A DNA stretch of 64,000 nucleotides from a virus, in IMG/VR virus record IMGVR_UViG_3300045972_000071, positions 23,618-87,617 of that record; one strand, given 5' to 3'. Below, piece by piece: positions 14,965 through 22,987 of this stretch. Numbering within the stretch: position 1 is the first letter of the stretch; every line of letters begins with the position of its first letter. The position numbers and the translations under genes are program-made. The notes under the pieces were generated by a model that saw nothing but the letters and a program-made list of their open reading frames with translations, did no database searches and had not been told where the DNA came from.

Positions 14965-15245
14965 TATTAGCAGGGTTGGACAATGCTGAATGATTTCTCC
15001 ACTCATAAGCCCTGAAGGACACAACCGTTCATCGCTCCTGTTAGCTTCGCCGCTATAACGACAAGGTGACAAGTGTGTTGGTATAAGGAGAAATTGAGAA
15101 ATGTATGATACGTCATTCAGTCCCGGTGGGCGGGAAAACGTCAGGTGGGAGAGAAACCCATTGTAATGGTAGCCAATCCATTACTTAGTGGCAATGAGAC
15201 ACTGCCACATGAAGAACAATACTCTATAAGAAAATGCGAGCCCAC
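14951..15245 (+). ncRNA. Putative structured RNA, copy B
   Basis: About 290 bases with no gene. Pairings seen: CAGCATT (14951-14957) with AATGCTG (14981-14987), TTTCTCC near 14994 with GGAGAAA near 15088, CCCG/CGGG (15122-15134), GTAATGG/CCATTAC (15163-15184) and GTGGCA/TGCCAC (15188-15208). It shares blocks with copy A in the same order: CCCGGTG, CGGGA-AC, TGGGAG with AACCC, GGTAGC, CAYATGA and TACTCTA. The CGGGA to TGGGAG distance is 15 in both copies. AGAG (15150-15153) can pair with CTCT (15222-15225), as GAGTA pairs with TACTC in copy A. Confidence 0.5.
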
Positions 15246-15278
15246 TAGCTAATTTTATTAAAAGGTAGAATAAAGATG

Positions 15279-15287
15279 TGCTATTAT
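15279..15287 (+). promoter_or_regulatory. Extended -10 promoter before the 15322 gene
   Basis: TGC plus TATTAT (15282-15287) inside TGTGCTATTATCA, identical over 13 bases to the site at 11938. No clear -35. It separates structured RNA copy B from the SSB/RecA operon. Confidence 0.5.
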
Positions 15288-15321
15288 CATTATGTAAGAG
15301 ATTGAATTGAAAGGAGAAATT

Positions 15322-15861
15322 ATGCCAGATGTAAGTTTTAAAGTTGAATTAGCCATTGATAAGAACAACCTCGATGTTTGTGCAATGCATCAACCTGAAT
15401 TGTATGCTCAGTGGGCTTGTAATTGGGCTGATGCTGTCAATGATCGGGACAGAAGCAAAGACAGATTATCTTTGGTAAGGAGTGAATGTGACACAGAAAT
15501 CAGATCAACTCCTAGTGAGTTCGGATGGACAAAAGTCGATAAGCCCCCTACGGAAGCATTTATTGCATCTGCTATTTGTGGACATCCAAACTTCGTTGAA
15601 GCAAATGAGGACTTCTTATCAGCCTGCCATGAGGTCAACATTCTGTCTGTCGCAAAGGAATCCTTCGAACAACGAAGAAAAATGATTGAAGTTTTGGTTC
15701 AACTGTATGTATCCTCATACTATTCAGGCAATAAGGATTTTGATCGTGCTTATGAACCTGCGGTAACAAAGTTGGCTGCCGAAGCACATTCAGAGCATCT
15801 GGAACAGAATCCACGTCTTGCCCGTAGAAAGTTGAAAACCGATGATTCTTCTAACAGTTAA
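15322..15861 (+). CDS. Hypothetical protein upstream of the SSB gene
   Basis: About 179 residues from ATG 15322, preceded by AAAGGAG; an upstream ATG at 15307 lies before that site. Mostly helical with a charged C-terminus (ARRKLKTDDSSNS). Sequence features (DRDRSKDRLSLVRSE, FGWTKVDKPPTEAFI) suggest a coiled-coil DNA-metabolism accessory protein, but no family is recognised. First gene of the operon leading to SSB and RecA. Confidence 0.65.
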   Translation: MPDVSFKVELAIDKNNLDVCAMHQPELYAQWACNWADAVNDRDRSKDRLSLVRSECDTEIRSTPSEFGWTKVDKPPTEAFIASAICGHPNFVEANEDFLSACHEVNILSVAKESFEQRRKMIEVLVQLYVSSYYSGNKDFDRAYEPAVTKLAAEAHSEHLEQNPRLARRKLKTDDSSNS

Positions 15862-16009
15862 GGTATTACTTGCTATTTTCTTGGCGCTCATTCTGGCATA
15901 CTGCATAGGGCGTATGTTTGGCATGGGCTTTGGTAAGTCAATCACAACGATGTCGGCTAGCCTAAGAGGCACTACGACAAAAGGAGAGAAGAAACATGAA
16001 GCCCAGTGA
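15842..16009 (+). CDS. Small single-pass membrane protein
   Basis: Fifty-five residues overlapping the ends of both neighbours. One hydrophobic helix (VLLAIFLALILAYCIGRMFG) is followed by a basic, Ser/Thr-rich tail. The binding site is poor, so translation would depend on coupling to the preceding gene. Its absence would leave 130 bases empty in a densely coded region, which supports it. Confidence 0.45.
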   Translation: MILLTVKVLLAIFLALILAYCIGRMFGMGFGKSITTMSASLRGTTTKGEKKHEAQ

Positions 16010-17108
16010 ACGCAGGAAACAGATGAAGAATGACATGGCGGACCGTCTGCAAGAATCGTACAACAGCAAAGATTCTTCCGGTAAGTTCAAAAGTATATTC
16101 CTGAAAGACAAGATCGGTAACGTCCAGAAATGGAAAGCGTCCGAAGATGAACACTTCCTGAACATCATCCCATTCATTGCCGGTAACAACATGCCTATCG
16201 TTGACGGTAAGAAACTCGCCGCTGGTAAAGTTGCTCACTGTCTTGATGTGTGGGTACACGGTAAAGTCGGCATCAACGAGGACAGCTACATCTGTCTTGC
16301 TCGCTCTTACGGTGGTAAGTGTCCTATCTGCGAGGAGCAAGCCGAACTCCGCAAACAGGATGATTATGATGATAAGTATGTCAAGTCATTGAATCCTTCT
16401 CGCCGTGTTGTCTACAACATCGAGTGCCTTGATTCTGACAAAGAAGCAAAGAAAGGTTTGCAGTATTTTGAAGTATCACACTACCTCTTTGAAAAAGAAC
16501 TGACTGAAATCGCTAAGAAACCCCGCGGTGGTGGATTCATTACTTATCAGGATCCAGATGATGGCAAGATCGTTTTCTTCCGCAAGAGTGGCAGTGGGCC
16601 AACAAACACAAAATACTCAGCGTTCAAGTTCGAGGACAGAACTGAAATTGTCTCCGATGATATTCTTGATGCCGCTCTTGTTCTTGACGAATGCATTCAC
16701 ATTCCTTCTTATGAAGAAGTGAAAAACGCATTCTACGGTACAGAATCAGAAGTTGACCCTGAGGCTCTGGAAGAGCGCAAGACCGAATCTGAAAGTACAC
16801 GTAGACAATCAGCACCGCCTAAGTTCAAATGCCCTGGCGATCGTCCTACTGACTTCGGTGATCTGGAAGCATGTGATGATTGTCCAGATGTTGACGCTTG
16901 TGAGAAAGAATTGGAAGCTAAGGAAGAAGCCGACCTGGCTGCTAAAACTGCTCAAGAAGAGAAAGCAGAAGTGAAAGAAACCCCCTCGGCTACACGGCGT
17001 GTACGTTCTTCTGCATCTGAGGAAGCGTCTGTTGAGAAAGAGACCGTAGCTGAATCGACTACCGATCAGACTGAAGGTCGCAGACTTCGCCGTAGACCAG
17101 GCGCTTAG
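15996..17108 (+). CDS. gp32-like single-stranded DNA-binding protein
   Basis: A 370-residue protein with the layout of phage T4 gp32. A basic N-terminus (MKPSERRKQMKNDMADR) is followed by a core in which a His and CLARSYGGKCPICEE near residue 100-115 form the zinc site. After that comes a second cysteine cluster (CPGDRPTDFGDLEACDDCPD near 275-295) and a long acidic Glu/Ala-rich tail that ends oddly basic (GRRLRRRPGA). The first cluster marks ssDNA binding in this family; the second is unusual. It would coat single strands during replication and recombination. RecA follows two bases downstream. Confidence 0.8.
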   Translation: MKPSERRKQMKNDMADRLQESYNSKDSSGKFKSIFLKDKIGNVQKWKASEDEHFLNIIPFIAGNNMPIVDGKKLAAGKVAHCLDVWVHGKVGINEDSYICLARSYGGKCPICEEQAELRKQDDYDDKYVKSLNPSRRVVYNIECLDSDKEAKKGLQYFEVSHYLFEKELTEIAKKPRGGGFITYQDPDDGKIVFFRKSGSGPTNTKYSAFKFEDRTEIVSDDILDAALVLDECIHIPSYEEVKNAFYGTESEVDPEALEERKTESESTRRQSAPPKFKCPGDRPTDFGDLEACDDCPDVDACEKELEAKEEADLAAKTAQEEKAEVKETPSATRRVRSSASEEASVEKETVAESTTDQTEGRRLRRRPGA

Positions 17109-17110
17109 TC

Positions 17111-18178
17111 ATGGCGGGCATAGTTCGCAGAAGTGTAGGCAACTCCGTAGCATCGGATATCAAAGAAAATAAATCCGATGAATCAACAACACCCAGTGGG
17201 GCTAACGTCCCGACAAACTTTGCAACAACTGTATCCACTGGTTCTACACTTCTCGATCTTGCTATATCAGGAGGCCGTCTCGAAAGGGGCGGCATTCCTG
17301 GTGGCATTATCGTAGAGATATTTGGACCATCCGGTGCAGGAAAATCAGCATTACTCTCAGAACTATCAGCATCTACTCAGTCCCGTGGTGGCAAAGTCAA
17401 ATTCTTGGATCCAGAGGCACGTCTTGACAAAGCGTACACTGAAATTTATGGTGTAAATATCAAAGAGGACTTTGAATATGCACGTCCCGATACTGTATCC
17501 GGTATGTTTGTTGACGAAATATGGAACTGGGATACACCGAATAAAGATGTAATTAACATGATTGCCGCTGACTCACTCGCCGCATTATCTACAAATATGG
17601 AGATGGACAATGACGACGGAGATAAAATGGGAATGCGGAGAGCGAAAGAGTTTTCTGAAGGACTGCGTAAAACTTGCCGTCTTATCGCTCAAAACAACTG
17701 GCTTATTGCCATGTCTAACCAAATCAGAATGGGAGAAGGTGGGAAAGTCACGACACCCGGAGGACATGGCGTTCCATTTTATGCATCGTTGCGAATGCAG
17801 ATTAAGCCCGGATACCCTACATCAAAGATTGTCAAGAAGAAGAAGATGGGCAAAACGGAGGTTTCTAAGGTACTGGGAATCTTATCTGAGGTTACTATCG
17901 TTAAATCATCAGTCGATGATCCTTGGAGAACAGCACCTCTATCTATCATCTTTGGATATGGCATCGACACCATCCGTGACGAGTTGCAGTATTATAAGGA
18001 TCTCACAGGGGAGACCACTTATAATTGCTTTGATAAAACGTATGCCGCAATGGACCCAGCTATCGCTTTCATCGAAGATAATGGATTCAAACGGAAACTC
18101 CAAGATCGAACAATCGGTCTTTGGAACGAAGTGCAAGACAAATTCAAAACTAACCGCAGAGTAAAGGACAGGAGATAA
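17111..18178 (+). CDS. RecA-family recombinase
   Basis: A 355-residue strand-exchange ATPase. GPSGAGKS near residue 74 is Walker A, NMIAADSLAAL near 150 is Walker B, and SNQIRMGEGGKVTTPGGHGVPFYAS carries the L2 loop and GG-rich core signature. The N-terminal segment is longer and Ser/Thr-rich compared with bacterial RecA, and the usual C-terminal domain is short, like phage UvsX/RecA forms. It works with the SSB gene just upstream, the Mre11/Rad50 genes and the RuvC-like nuclease downstream. Confidence 0.9.
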   Translation: MAGIVRRSVGNSVASDIKENKSDESTTPSGANVPTNFATTVSTGSTLLDLAISGGRLERGGIPGGIIVEIFGPSGAGKSALLSELSASTQSRGGKVKFLDPEARLDKAYTEIYGVNIKEDFEYARPDTVSGMFVDEIWNWDTPNKDVINMIAADSLAALSTNMEMDNDDGDKMGMRRAKEFSEGLRKTCRLIAQNNWLIAMSNQIRMGEGGKVTTPGGHGVPFYASLRMQIKPGYPTSKIVKKKKMGKTEVSKVLGILSEVTIVKSSVDDPWRTAPLSIIFGYGIDTIRDELQYYKDLTGETTYNCFDKTYAAMDPAIAFIEDNGFKRKLQDRTIGLWNEVQDKFKTNRRVKDRR

Positions 18179-18179
18179 C

Positions 18180-18467
18180 ATGCAAGTTACGCTTATCAAA
18201 GTAGAAGGTATTTTGTTCGTTGGACAGACCGAAGAGGGTAGACCCTCACTCATTAAAAACCCCAGAATGGTATTTGCAAATCATGAAACCGGAGAAGTCA
18301 GTGTGGCGAAGTGTATTGCTAATCCCAAAGAAATGATGGTACCTACTGCACCGACTTTCGTTTATACCAGCAATGATGCAGAATTTGATAAGTTCTACCT
18401 TGATGCTATAGTAGAAGAAGGTGTAATTATAACCCCTCCTGTGAAGAACATCAAAATAGTTAAGTAA
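18180..18467 (+). CDS. Small strand-rich hypothetical protein
   Basis: Ninety-five residues starting 2 bases after recA, with AGGAG inside the recA end. Alternating strands (MQVTLIKVEGILFVGQT, then a C-terminal IVEEGVIITPPVKNIKIVK) suggest a small beta barrel. No family assigned. It is the last gene before a strong terminator. Confidence 0.65.
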   Translation: MQVTLIKVEGILFVGQTEEGRPSLIKNPRMVFANHETGEVSVAKCIANPKEMMVPTAPTFVYTSNDAEFDKFYLDAIVEEGVIITPPVKNIKIVK

Positions 18468-18488
18468 AACATATGCATCATTGACATT

Positions 18489-18520
18489 AAAGCACGGAGA
18501 ACTCACTCTCCGTGCTTTTA
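18489..18520 (+). terminator. Rho-independent terminator after the RecA operon
   Basis: AAAGCACGGAGA (18489-18500) pairs perfectly with 18507-18518 around a 6-base loop, with a short T-run at the end of the stem. Twelve base pairs with a GC-rich core. Confidence 0.8.
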
Positions 18521-18535
18521 AAGTGAGGTTTTATA

Positions 18536-19420
18536 ATGCTGAATGACGCAACAATCAACAAAGTGATTATCCTTGATTCAAATGCCGTATGTCACAAAGC
18601 GAAACACTCAATGGAGAGTTTATCCTATGAGGAAAAGAAAGTAGGTATTATCTTCGGGTACTTTGTTCAGATGTTGAAGTTGGCAAAGGATCACAAATCG
18701 AATCAGTTTGCACATACTTGGGACAGTAAAAGTTCCAATCGACTAAAATTGTTTCCTGCTTATAAAGAGAAGCGCAGGATGGGAGTAGATAAGACCGAAG
18801 AAGAAATAGAGTACGATGGATTAGCCTATGAGCAGTTTGATATGATACGTGATGAAATCATTCCAGCCATGGGATTTAAAAATAACTTTCACTATCCTGG
18901 TTTTGAGGGTGATGATCTGATTGCAAGCATCATCGACAACAGCGGGGAAGAGCAAGAACTTGTTATGGTGACCGGTGATGAAGATATGTTTCAGTGTCTT
19001 TGTGATGGTGTTGTAATGCAAAGGAAGAAGGGTGTTTATACTCATAAAGACTTTATGAAAGAGTATGGAATACCTGCTTACAAGTGGGCAGAAGTCAAAG
19101 CAATAGCTGGTTGTTCTACTGATGAAGTGCCAGGTATTCGTGGTGTCGGTGAAAAGACAGCCATTAAGTACTTGCTGAACATGTTGAAACCTACTACCAA
19201 AGCGTTTACTGATATAACTTCACAAGCAGGAAAAGAAATCATTGCCCGTAATCGCAAGTTGGTCACTTTGCCATTTAAAAACACGCCTGATTTAATCTTG
19301 CAGAAAGACACCAAACTATCACTGGATGCTTTCTGTGATGTCTGCAACAAATACTCATTCCAGCACCTTCTTAAAAAGGAGAATCTTTCACAATGGAAAC
19401 GATACCTAAACTTAAAGTAG
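18536..19420 (+). CDS. 5'-3' exonuclease / flap endonuclease
   Basis: A 294-residue FEN/PolI-5'-nuclease family enzyme that removes RNA primers and flaps; the polymerase here lacks that domain, so the two are complementary. ILDSNAVCHKAK carries the first metal Asp, AYKEKRRMG the arch base, GFEGDDLIASI and VTGDEDMFQ the acidic cluster, and GCSTDEVPGIRGVGEKTA the helix-hairpin-helix. All key residues look present. GTGAGG lies 8 bases before the ATG, just past the terminator, so a promoter may sit upstream (none clear). Confidence 0.9.
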   Translation: MLNDATINKVIILDSNAVCHKAKHSMESLSYEEKKVGIIFGYFVQMLKLAKDHKSNQFAHTWDSKSSNRLKLFPAYKEKRRMGVDKTEEEIEYDGLAYEQFDMIRDEIIPAMGFKNNFHYPGFEGDDLIASIIDNSGEEQELVMVTGDEDMFQCLCDGVVMQRKKGVYTHKDFMKEYGIPAYKWAEVKAIAGCSTDEVPGIRGVGEKTAIKYLLNMLKPTTKAFTDITSQAGKEIIARNRKLVTLPFKNTPDLILQKDTKLSLDAFCDVCNKYSFQHLLKKENLSQWKRYLNLK

Positions 19421-19845
19421 CCGCAGTGCCTAGTTTTAGAGATATATGTGGATGCGGACATCCTTCATCAGATCACATGACGAAAACATCCTCTGATTAT
19501 GTGAACACAGGTAAATGCACTACTGGCACATGCGATTGTGATGGATTTCACCGTCTTGTAGAACAGCCCGCAGTTGTGTCCACGATCACTGTTAATCCTA
19601 AATCCGCAAAGATTATTAAATTGATGTTTGATGAACTGGAGAAGGCTGACAAGAAGTATCCTCACGATAAAATGTCACGTAAGGAACTGAAATGCTCCCT
19701 CGCCACCGTTAAATGTGAATTTGAAGAATTGAAGCGGGAAACAAAGCGCAAAAAGAGGGATATGAATCTTATGCAGAAAGAGGCTATCCAACTACTTGCA
19801 ATGGCATTCAAATTCAATCGTGATGTTATCTTTGAGAGGGACTAA
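19393..19845 (+). CDS. Hypothetical protein with N-terminal cysteine cluster
   Basis: A 150-residue protein overlapping the nuclease gene by 28 bases. CGCGHPSSDHM and CTTGTCDCDGFH (residues 20-55) look like a zinc-binding module of the type seen in small DNA-linked proteins. The rest is a basic coiled coil (FEELKRETKRKKRDMN). No family assigned. Confidence 0.65.
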   Translation: METIPKLKVAAVPSFRDICGCGHPSSDHMTKTSSDYVNTGKCTTGTCDCDGFHRLVEQPAVVSTITVNPKSAKIIKLMFDELEKADKKYPHDKMSRKELKCSLATVKCEFEELKRETKRKKRDMNLMQKEAIQLLAMAFKFNRDVIFERD

Positions 19846-20060
19846 TGGCGTTTCCACTGGGAAATAAAATGGGTGGCGGTGGTTATCATGCATACATCAC
19901 CATACCTTTACTGAAAGAAAGAATGCAGGCCTTGAGAATATCCAGAGAAACAATGGAAGCTAGATCAGGTGTGTGCATGACTACTATCCGCAGAGCAAGA
20001 GCAGGGTTTCGTATCAGAAAGCATTTAGCCGATTGTATTGTGGAGGTTCTCCGTGGATGA
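19845..20060 (+). CDS. Small helix-turn-helix protein
   Basis: Seventy-one residues starting at an ATG that overlaps the preceding stop. LKERMQALRISRETMEARSGVCMTTIRRARAG reads as a Cro/CI-type helix-turn-helix, with a Gly-rich N-terminus. It could be a phage regulator. Its stop overlaps the GTG that begins the broken gene start at 20053. Confidence 0.65.
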   Translation: MAFPLGNKMGGGGYHAYITIPLLKERMQALRISRETMEARSGVCMTTIRRARAGFRIRKHLADCIVEVLRG

Positions 20061-20091
20061 AACACTGGTATACACAATGATGTCTGCTTGA
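20053..20091 (+). pseudogene. Probable abandoned start of the gene now at 20772
   Basis: GTG at 20053 opens VDETLVYTMMSA and stops at 20091, right where the cassette 3 promoter begins. The intact gene after the cassette begins MVDTYMLMTP. The resemblance (VD-T-Y-M-M) is weaker than at the other two cassettes, but the position matches the queC/dpdA case exactly. Confidence 0.4.
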
Positions 20092-20142
20092 CAGTGTATG
20101 ATTTATGATCTATCATGTACTTACTAAATAACTAGGAGGTAC
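20088..20142 (+). promoter_or_regulatory. Promoter plus RBS-hiding hairpin of HNH gene 3
   Basis: TTGACA (20088-20093), a 17-base spacer and TATCAT (20111-20116) form a near-consensus promoter. Immediately after it GTACTT (20117-20122) plus CTA pair with TAG plus AGGTAC (20137-20142), with an A-G mismatch, hiding AGGAGG just before the ATG. RNA from this promoter should start near 20123 and lose most of the 5' arm. The stem is shorter than for cassettes 1 and 2. Confidence 0.7.
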
Positions 20143-20143
20143 T

Positions 20144-20779
20144 ATGAGAGGTAAGAAAGTATGTAAAATTGAAGGATGTGGTGCTTACTGTTTTGGTAAT
20201 GGTCTGTGTGGCAAGCATTATAGACAAATGCGGGATTACGGTAAAATATTTGCACGAACTATAAAAGACCCAAATGATTTTATAATAGATGGTTCTATAT
20301 GCAGAATAGGATGTTATGATTTGAAACATAATTTAAAAGGATATATAATAATAGATGCAGAGGACAGTGAAAAATGTAAACCGTTCAAATGGAATATGGG
20401 AACCGGTGGTCCTGTAGCTAAAGGAATAGTTTTGACTAATTTGATAATGAATAATGACCCAACTACAAAATTGGTAGTGGATCACAAAGATAGGAATACT
20501 TGGGATAATAGGAAAGACAACCTCAGAATATGTACAGTTAAGGAAAACGCCAGAAATAGGGTTCATCCTAAAAATAAATCAGGTTACCGTGGAGTATCTT
20601 GGAGTAATAAAGAAAATAAATGGATTGCCACGATTCAACACGATAGTAAGCAAATGAGATTAGGATGTTTTACCGATATAATCGAAGCGGCAAAAATGTA
20701 TAATATGATGGCAAAGGAGCTACACGGTGAGTTTGCGGTTCTGAATAAAATTCCACTTATTAGGAGAAGAAATGGTTGA
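20144..20779 (+). CDS. HNH homing endonuclease with AP2 domain (cassette 3)
   Basis: A 211-residue paralogue of the genes at 580 and 6004. It has one zinc module (CKIEGC with CGKHY), the HNH core with VVDHKDR and NRKDNLR near residues 105-130, and an AP2-like domain (SGYRGVSWSNKENKWIATI) ending MAKELHGEFAVLNKI. The final codons (LIRRRNG) provide the ribosome binding site AGGAGA and overlap the ATG of the next gene by 8 bases, so cassette and neighbour are translationally linked. Confidence 0.87.
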   Translation: MRGKKVCKIEGCGAYCFGNGLCGKHYRQMRDYGKIFARTIKDPNDFIIDGSICRIGCYDLKHNLKGYIIIDAEDSEKCKPFKWNMGTGGPVAKGIVLTNLIMNNDPTTKLVVDHKDRNTWDNRKDNLRICTVKENARNRVHPKNKSGYRGVSWSNKENKWIATIQHDSKQMRLGCFTDIIEAAKMYNMMAKELHGEFAVLNKIPLIRRRNG

Positions 20780-21041
20780 CACCTATATGTTAATGACGCC
20801 GGAAGATACTTATGATATTACCCTTATATCCACTATAGAAGTCCTCTTGCAAAAGCTACGTGCAAGACAGAAAGACAAGAAACGTCTGTACCGTCTTGAG
20901 CAGGTAAACAGCGCACTTGTGACATTTGAAAATATGTATGAGGGGTGCATTCCAGAAGAATATTCTCATAAGGCACAAGCATTCGATGATATAGTAAATT
21001 CAGCATTGAGAGACTTGCAAATCATTCGAGGTGATAAGTGA
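20772..21041 (+). CDS. Small helical hypothetical protein
   Basis: Eighty-nine residues with a basic coiled segment (LLQKLRARQKDKKRLYRLEQ) and a helical end. Its ribosome binding site lies in the last codons of the HNH gene. It overlaps the RuvC-like gene by 4 bases. No family recognised. Confidence 0.65.
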   Translation: MVDTYMLMTPEDTYDITLISTIEVLLQKLRARQKDKKRLYRLEQVNSALVTFENMYEGCIPEEYSHKAQAFDDIVNSALRDLQIIRGDK

Positions 21042-21697
21042 TAGTCATAGGAATTGACCAATCAAAACGATCTACTGCGGTGACAGCCCTGGATGAATAT
21101 GGTGATCTGTTTGGATTCTGTTTGATAAACCCCCCTCTGTACTATGACGGGGAAAAGCTGATAAATTATCAGTGGGAAAAACTGAGTTCATTCTTAGATA
21201 GTATGCCCAATGATGAAATAGTCATAGCCCTAGAGGGTGCGGCATTTGCCGCTGGTGGTGCTTCAAGTGATCTTCTGTGGGGTATTCAGTGGTACATCAG
21301 AACACGCATACATGTTGAGTTTCCAGGGGTACCGATAGGTATTATAACTCCAGCTACTTGGCGTTCAAAGATTCTCCCTGCATCTGAACAAAGAGAATGG
21401 AAAGCGAAGTGCGGGGGCAAGATTGGGCTGAAACACGGAGTAGTTGCAGTTACTCCGGAGTATATCAGATTACGATTTGAAGCATATCTGGAAGGTATCA
21501 AAGCAATCATCCTGGTGGCAAAAGGGAAAGAACCCGACAGCAGAAGTAAAGTGTATAAGGAATGCCTGTTCGATCTTTGTGATTCCTGGGGCATTGCTCA
21601 ACACCGATTGTCACTTACGAAAAAGACAGCAAAGTTTGTTCCTGCACCGGCACCTAAAATGAGTAATATCAAAAGGAGATTCCCTAATGCTCAATGA
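21038..21697 (+). CDS. RuvC-like Holliday junction resolvase
   Basis: A 219-residue RNase H-fold nuclease from GTG 21038. VIGIDQSKRSTAVTALD supplies the first catalytic Asp, VIALEGAAFAAG near residue 70 the Glu, and a C-terminal acidic stretch (ECLFDLCDSWGIAQHRL) the final Asp. It would cut branched DNA left by recombination and before packaging. It overlaps the Rad50 N-half gene by 11 bases. Confidence 0.78.
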   Translation: MIVIGIDQSKRSTAVTALDEYGDLFGFCLINPPLYYDGEKLINYQWEKLSSFLDSMPNDEIVIALEGAAFAAGGASSDLLWGIQWYIRTRIHVEFPGVPIGIITPATWRSKILPASEQREWKAKCGGKIGLKHGVVAVTPEYIRLRFEAYLEGIKAIILVAKGKEPDSRSKVYKECLFDLCDSWGIAQHRLSLTKKTAKFVPAPAPKMSNIKRRFPNAQ

Positions 21698-22781
21698 ATT
21701 AGAGATAAGGAATTACCAATCTCATAAGCATACTTCTCTTTCATTTCATCCTGGAATGAATGTCATTACCGGAACATCTGATTCCGGTAAATCTGCCATT
21801 ATGCGCTCCATGCTTTGGGCATTGAAGAACAGACCTGCAGGAGAATCTTTCAAGAACTGGGGTGCGAGCGCAACAGATGTCGTTGATGTGTCCATGGAAT
21901 TTGATAATGACTATTTTACTAAGTCTCGTATAAAAGGGAAAAATAGTTATGAAACAGAAACGGACACTTATGAAGCACTACGGTCTGATGTACCTGACGC
22001 CATAAATGCCATTGCAAACATAACCGACTATAACATTCAGACACAATTTCAACCTTACTTCATGTTGCAAGATTCTGCCGGTGATCGTGCTAAACAGTTA
22101 AACACACTTGTTGGTCTGGACATCATTGATTCTCTTTTTAAGAAACTGAATGGTAAGATTCAAGTCACAAAGACTTCGGTCAAAAGTTGTGAGGGATCCA
22201 TTGTTAAAATCCAGGAACAGATTGACAGTGTTCAAGACCTGACTTCTATCGTGCAAACGACTGACAGAATGACTCTGACTATAGACAGCTATGAGAAAAT
22301 GAAGGAGAGTGTGCGCTCCTTAAGCGAGAGCATCGGTAAATTAGTTGAGATTGACAGACAAATCACTGAAAAGTCCGAAATCCTAAAATCTGAACGCCCT
22401 CACCATCTGTTACAGAACAAAGTAGAATCACACCAGATTGATAAACTTCTTTGTGAAACATTAGCCGGGGATATTAAGAATCTGGTTAATACCAATGATA
22501 ATTTAGATGATGATGTTGAGTGGTTGCAGATTGAGAAACCATATACCTCTCTTATAAATAAATGTAAAGAACGATCAGATTGGCAGTTTGACCTTAAGGA
22601 CTTAAATGCAGATGTAAATGTTTTGTTGGATTTAACTAACAAAATTAGAAATGTAGGTACTGATTTAAGTGATATTATAAAGCTGTATACTGACAAACTT
22701 GCAGAAGAGAAGGTATGCCCTACATGCATGAGTAAGATAGGTTCTTTAACCTTAGAAAACATAAAAAGGAGTTTGGCATGA
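21687..22781 (+). CDS. Rad50/SbcC-like ATPase, N-terminal half ending at the zinc hook
   Basis: A 364-residue protein carrying only the first half of an SbcC/gp46 ATPase. RNYQSHKHTSLSF is the family start, ITGTSDSGKSAIM near residue 29 is Walker A, and QTQFQPYFMLQD is the Q-loop. A coiled coil follows and the protein stops about 20 residues after CPTC (near 345), the zinc hook. No signature motif or Walker B is present. Those are in the separate gene at 25791. Two chains, one from each gene, would have to join at the head to form one active ATPase. Confidence 0.88.
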   Translation: MLNELEIRNYQSHKHTSLSFHPGMNVITGTSDSGKSAIMRSMLWALKNRPAGESFKNWGASATDVVDVSMEFDNDYFTKSRIKGKNSYETETDTYEALRSDVPDAINAIANITDYNIQTQFQPYFMLQDSAGDRAKQLNTLVGLDIIDSLFKKLNGKIQVTKTSVKSCEGSIVKIQEQIDSVQDLTSIVQTTDRMTLTIDSYEKMKESVRSLSESIGKLVEIDRQITEKSEILKSERPHHLLQNKVESHQIDKLLCETLAGDIKNLVNTNDNLDDDVEWLQIEKPYTSLINKCKERSDWQFDLKDLNADVNVLLDLTNKIRNVGTDLSDIIKLYTDKLAEEKVCPTCMSKIGSLTLENIKRSLA

Positions 22782-22987
22782 CAAAGGTAAAAGTAATCAG
22801 GAATTTAGATTTACCAACTAAAGCCCCACTATCATTGACTATATCTATTTGGTTGCTTCTGGATAGATTACAAGTAAGTCCTGTATGGATGGGTGTGTAC
22901 TACACAATATTTACCGTTATATGGATTAGTATAATCACCTCCTTTGTTATGCAGGAATCTGTACCCGTCAAATTTGAGGAGAAATAA
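22778..22987 (+). CDS. Small two-helix membrane protein
   Basis: Sixty-nine residues overlapping the Rad50 N-half gene by 4 bases. Two hydrophobic segments (LTISIWLLLDRL and GVYYTIFTVIWISIITSFVM) suggest a membrane hairpin. Function unknown. Confidence 0.6.
   Translation: MTKVKVIRNLDLPTKAPLSLTISIWLLLDRLQVSPVWMGVYYTIFTVIWISIITSFVMQESVPVKFEEK

Noticed and set aside
13178-15300. tRNA genes in the gene-free stretches
   Set aside because: No cloverleaf with a TTC T-loop and acceptor stem could be built in either stretch.
17562-18164. 200-codon open frame inside recA on the same strand
   Set aside because: It is a frame shadow within a well-supported RecA gene.
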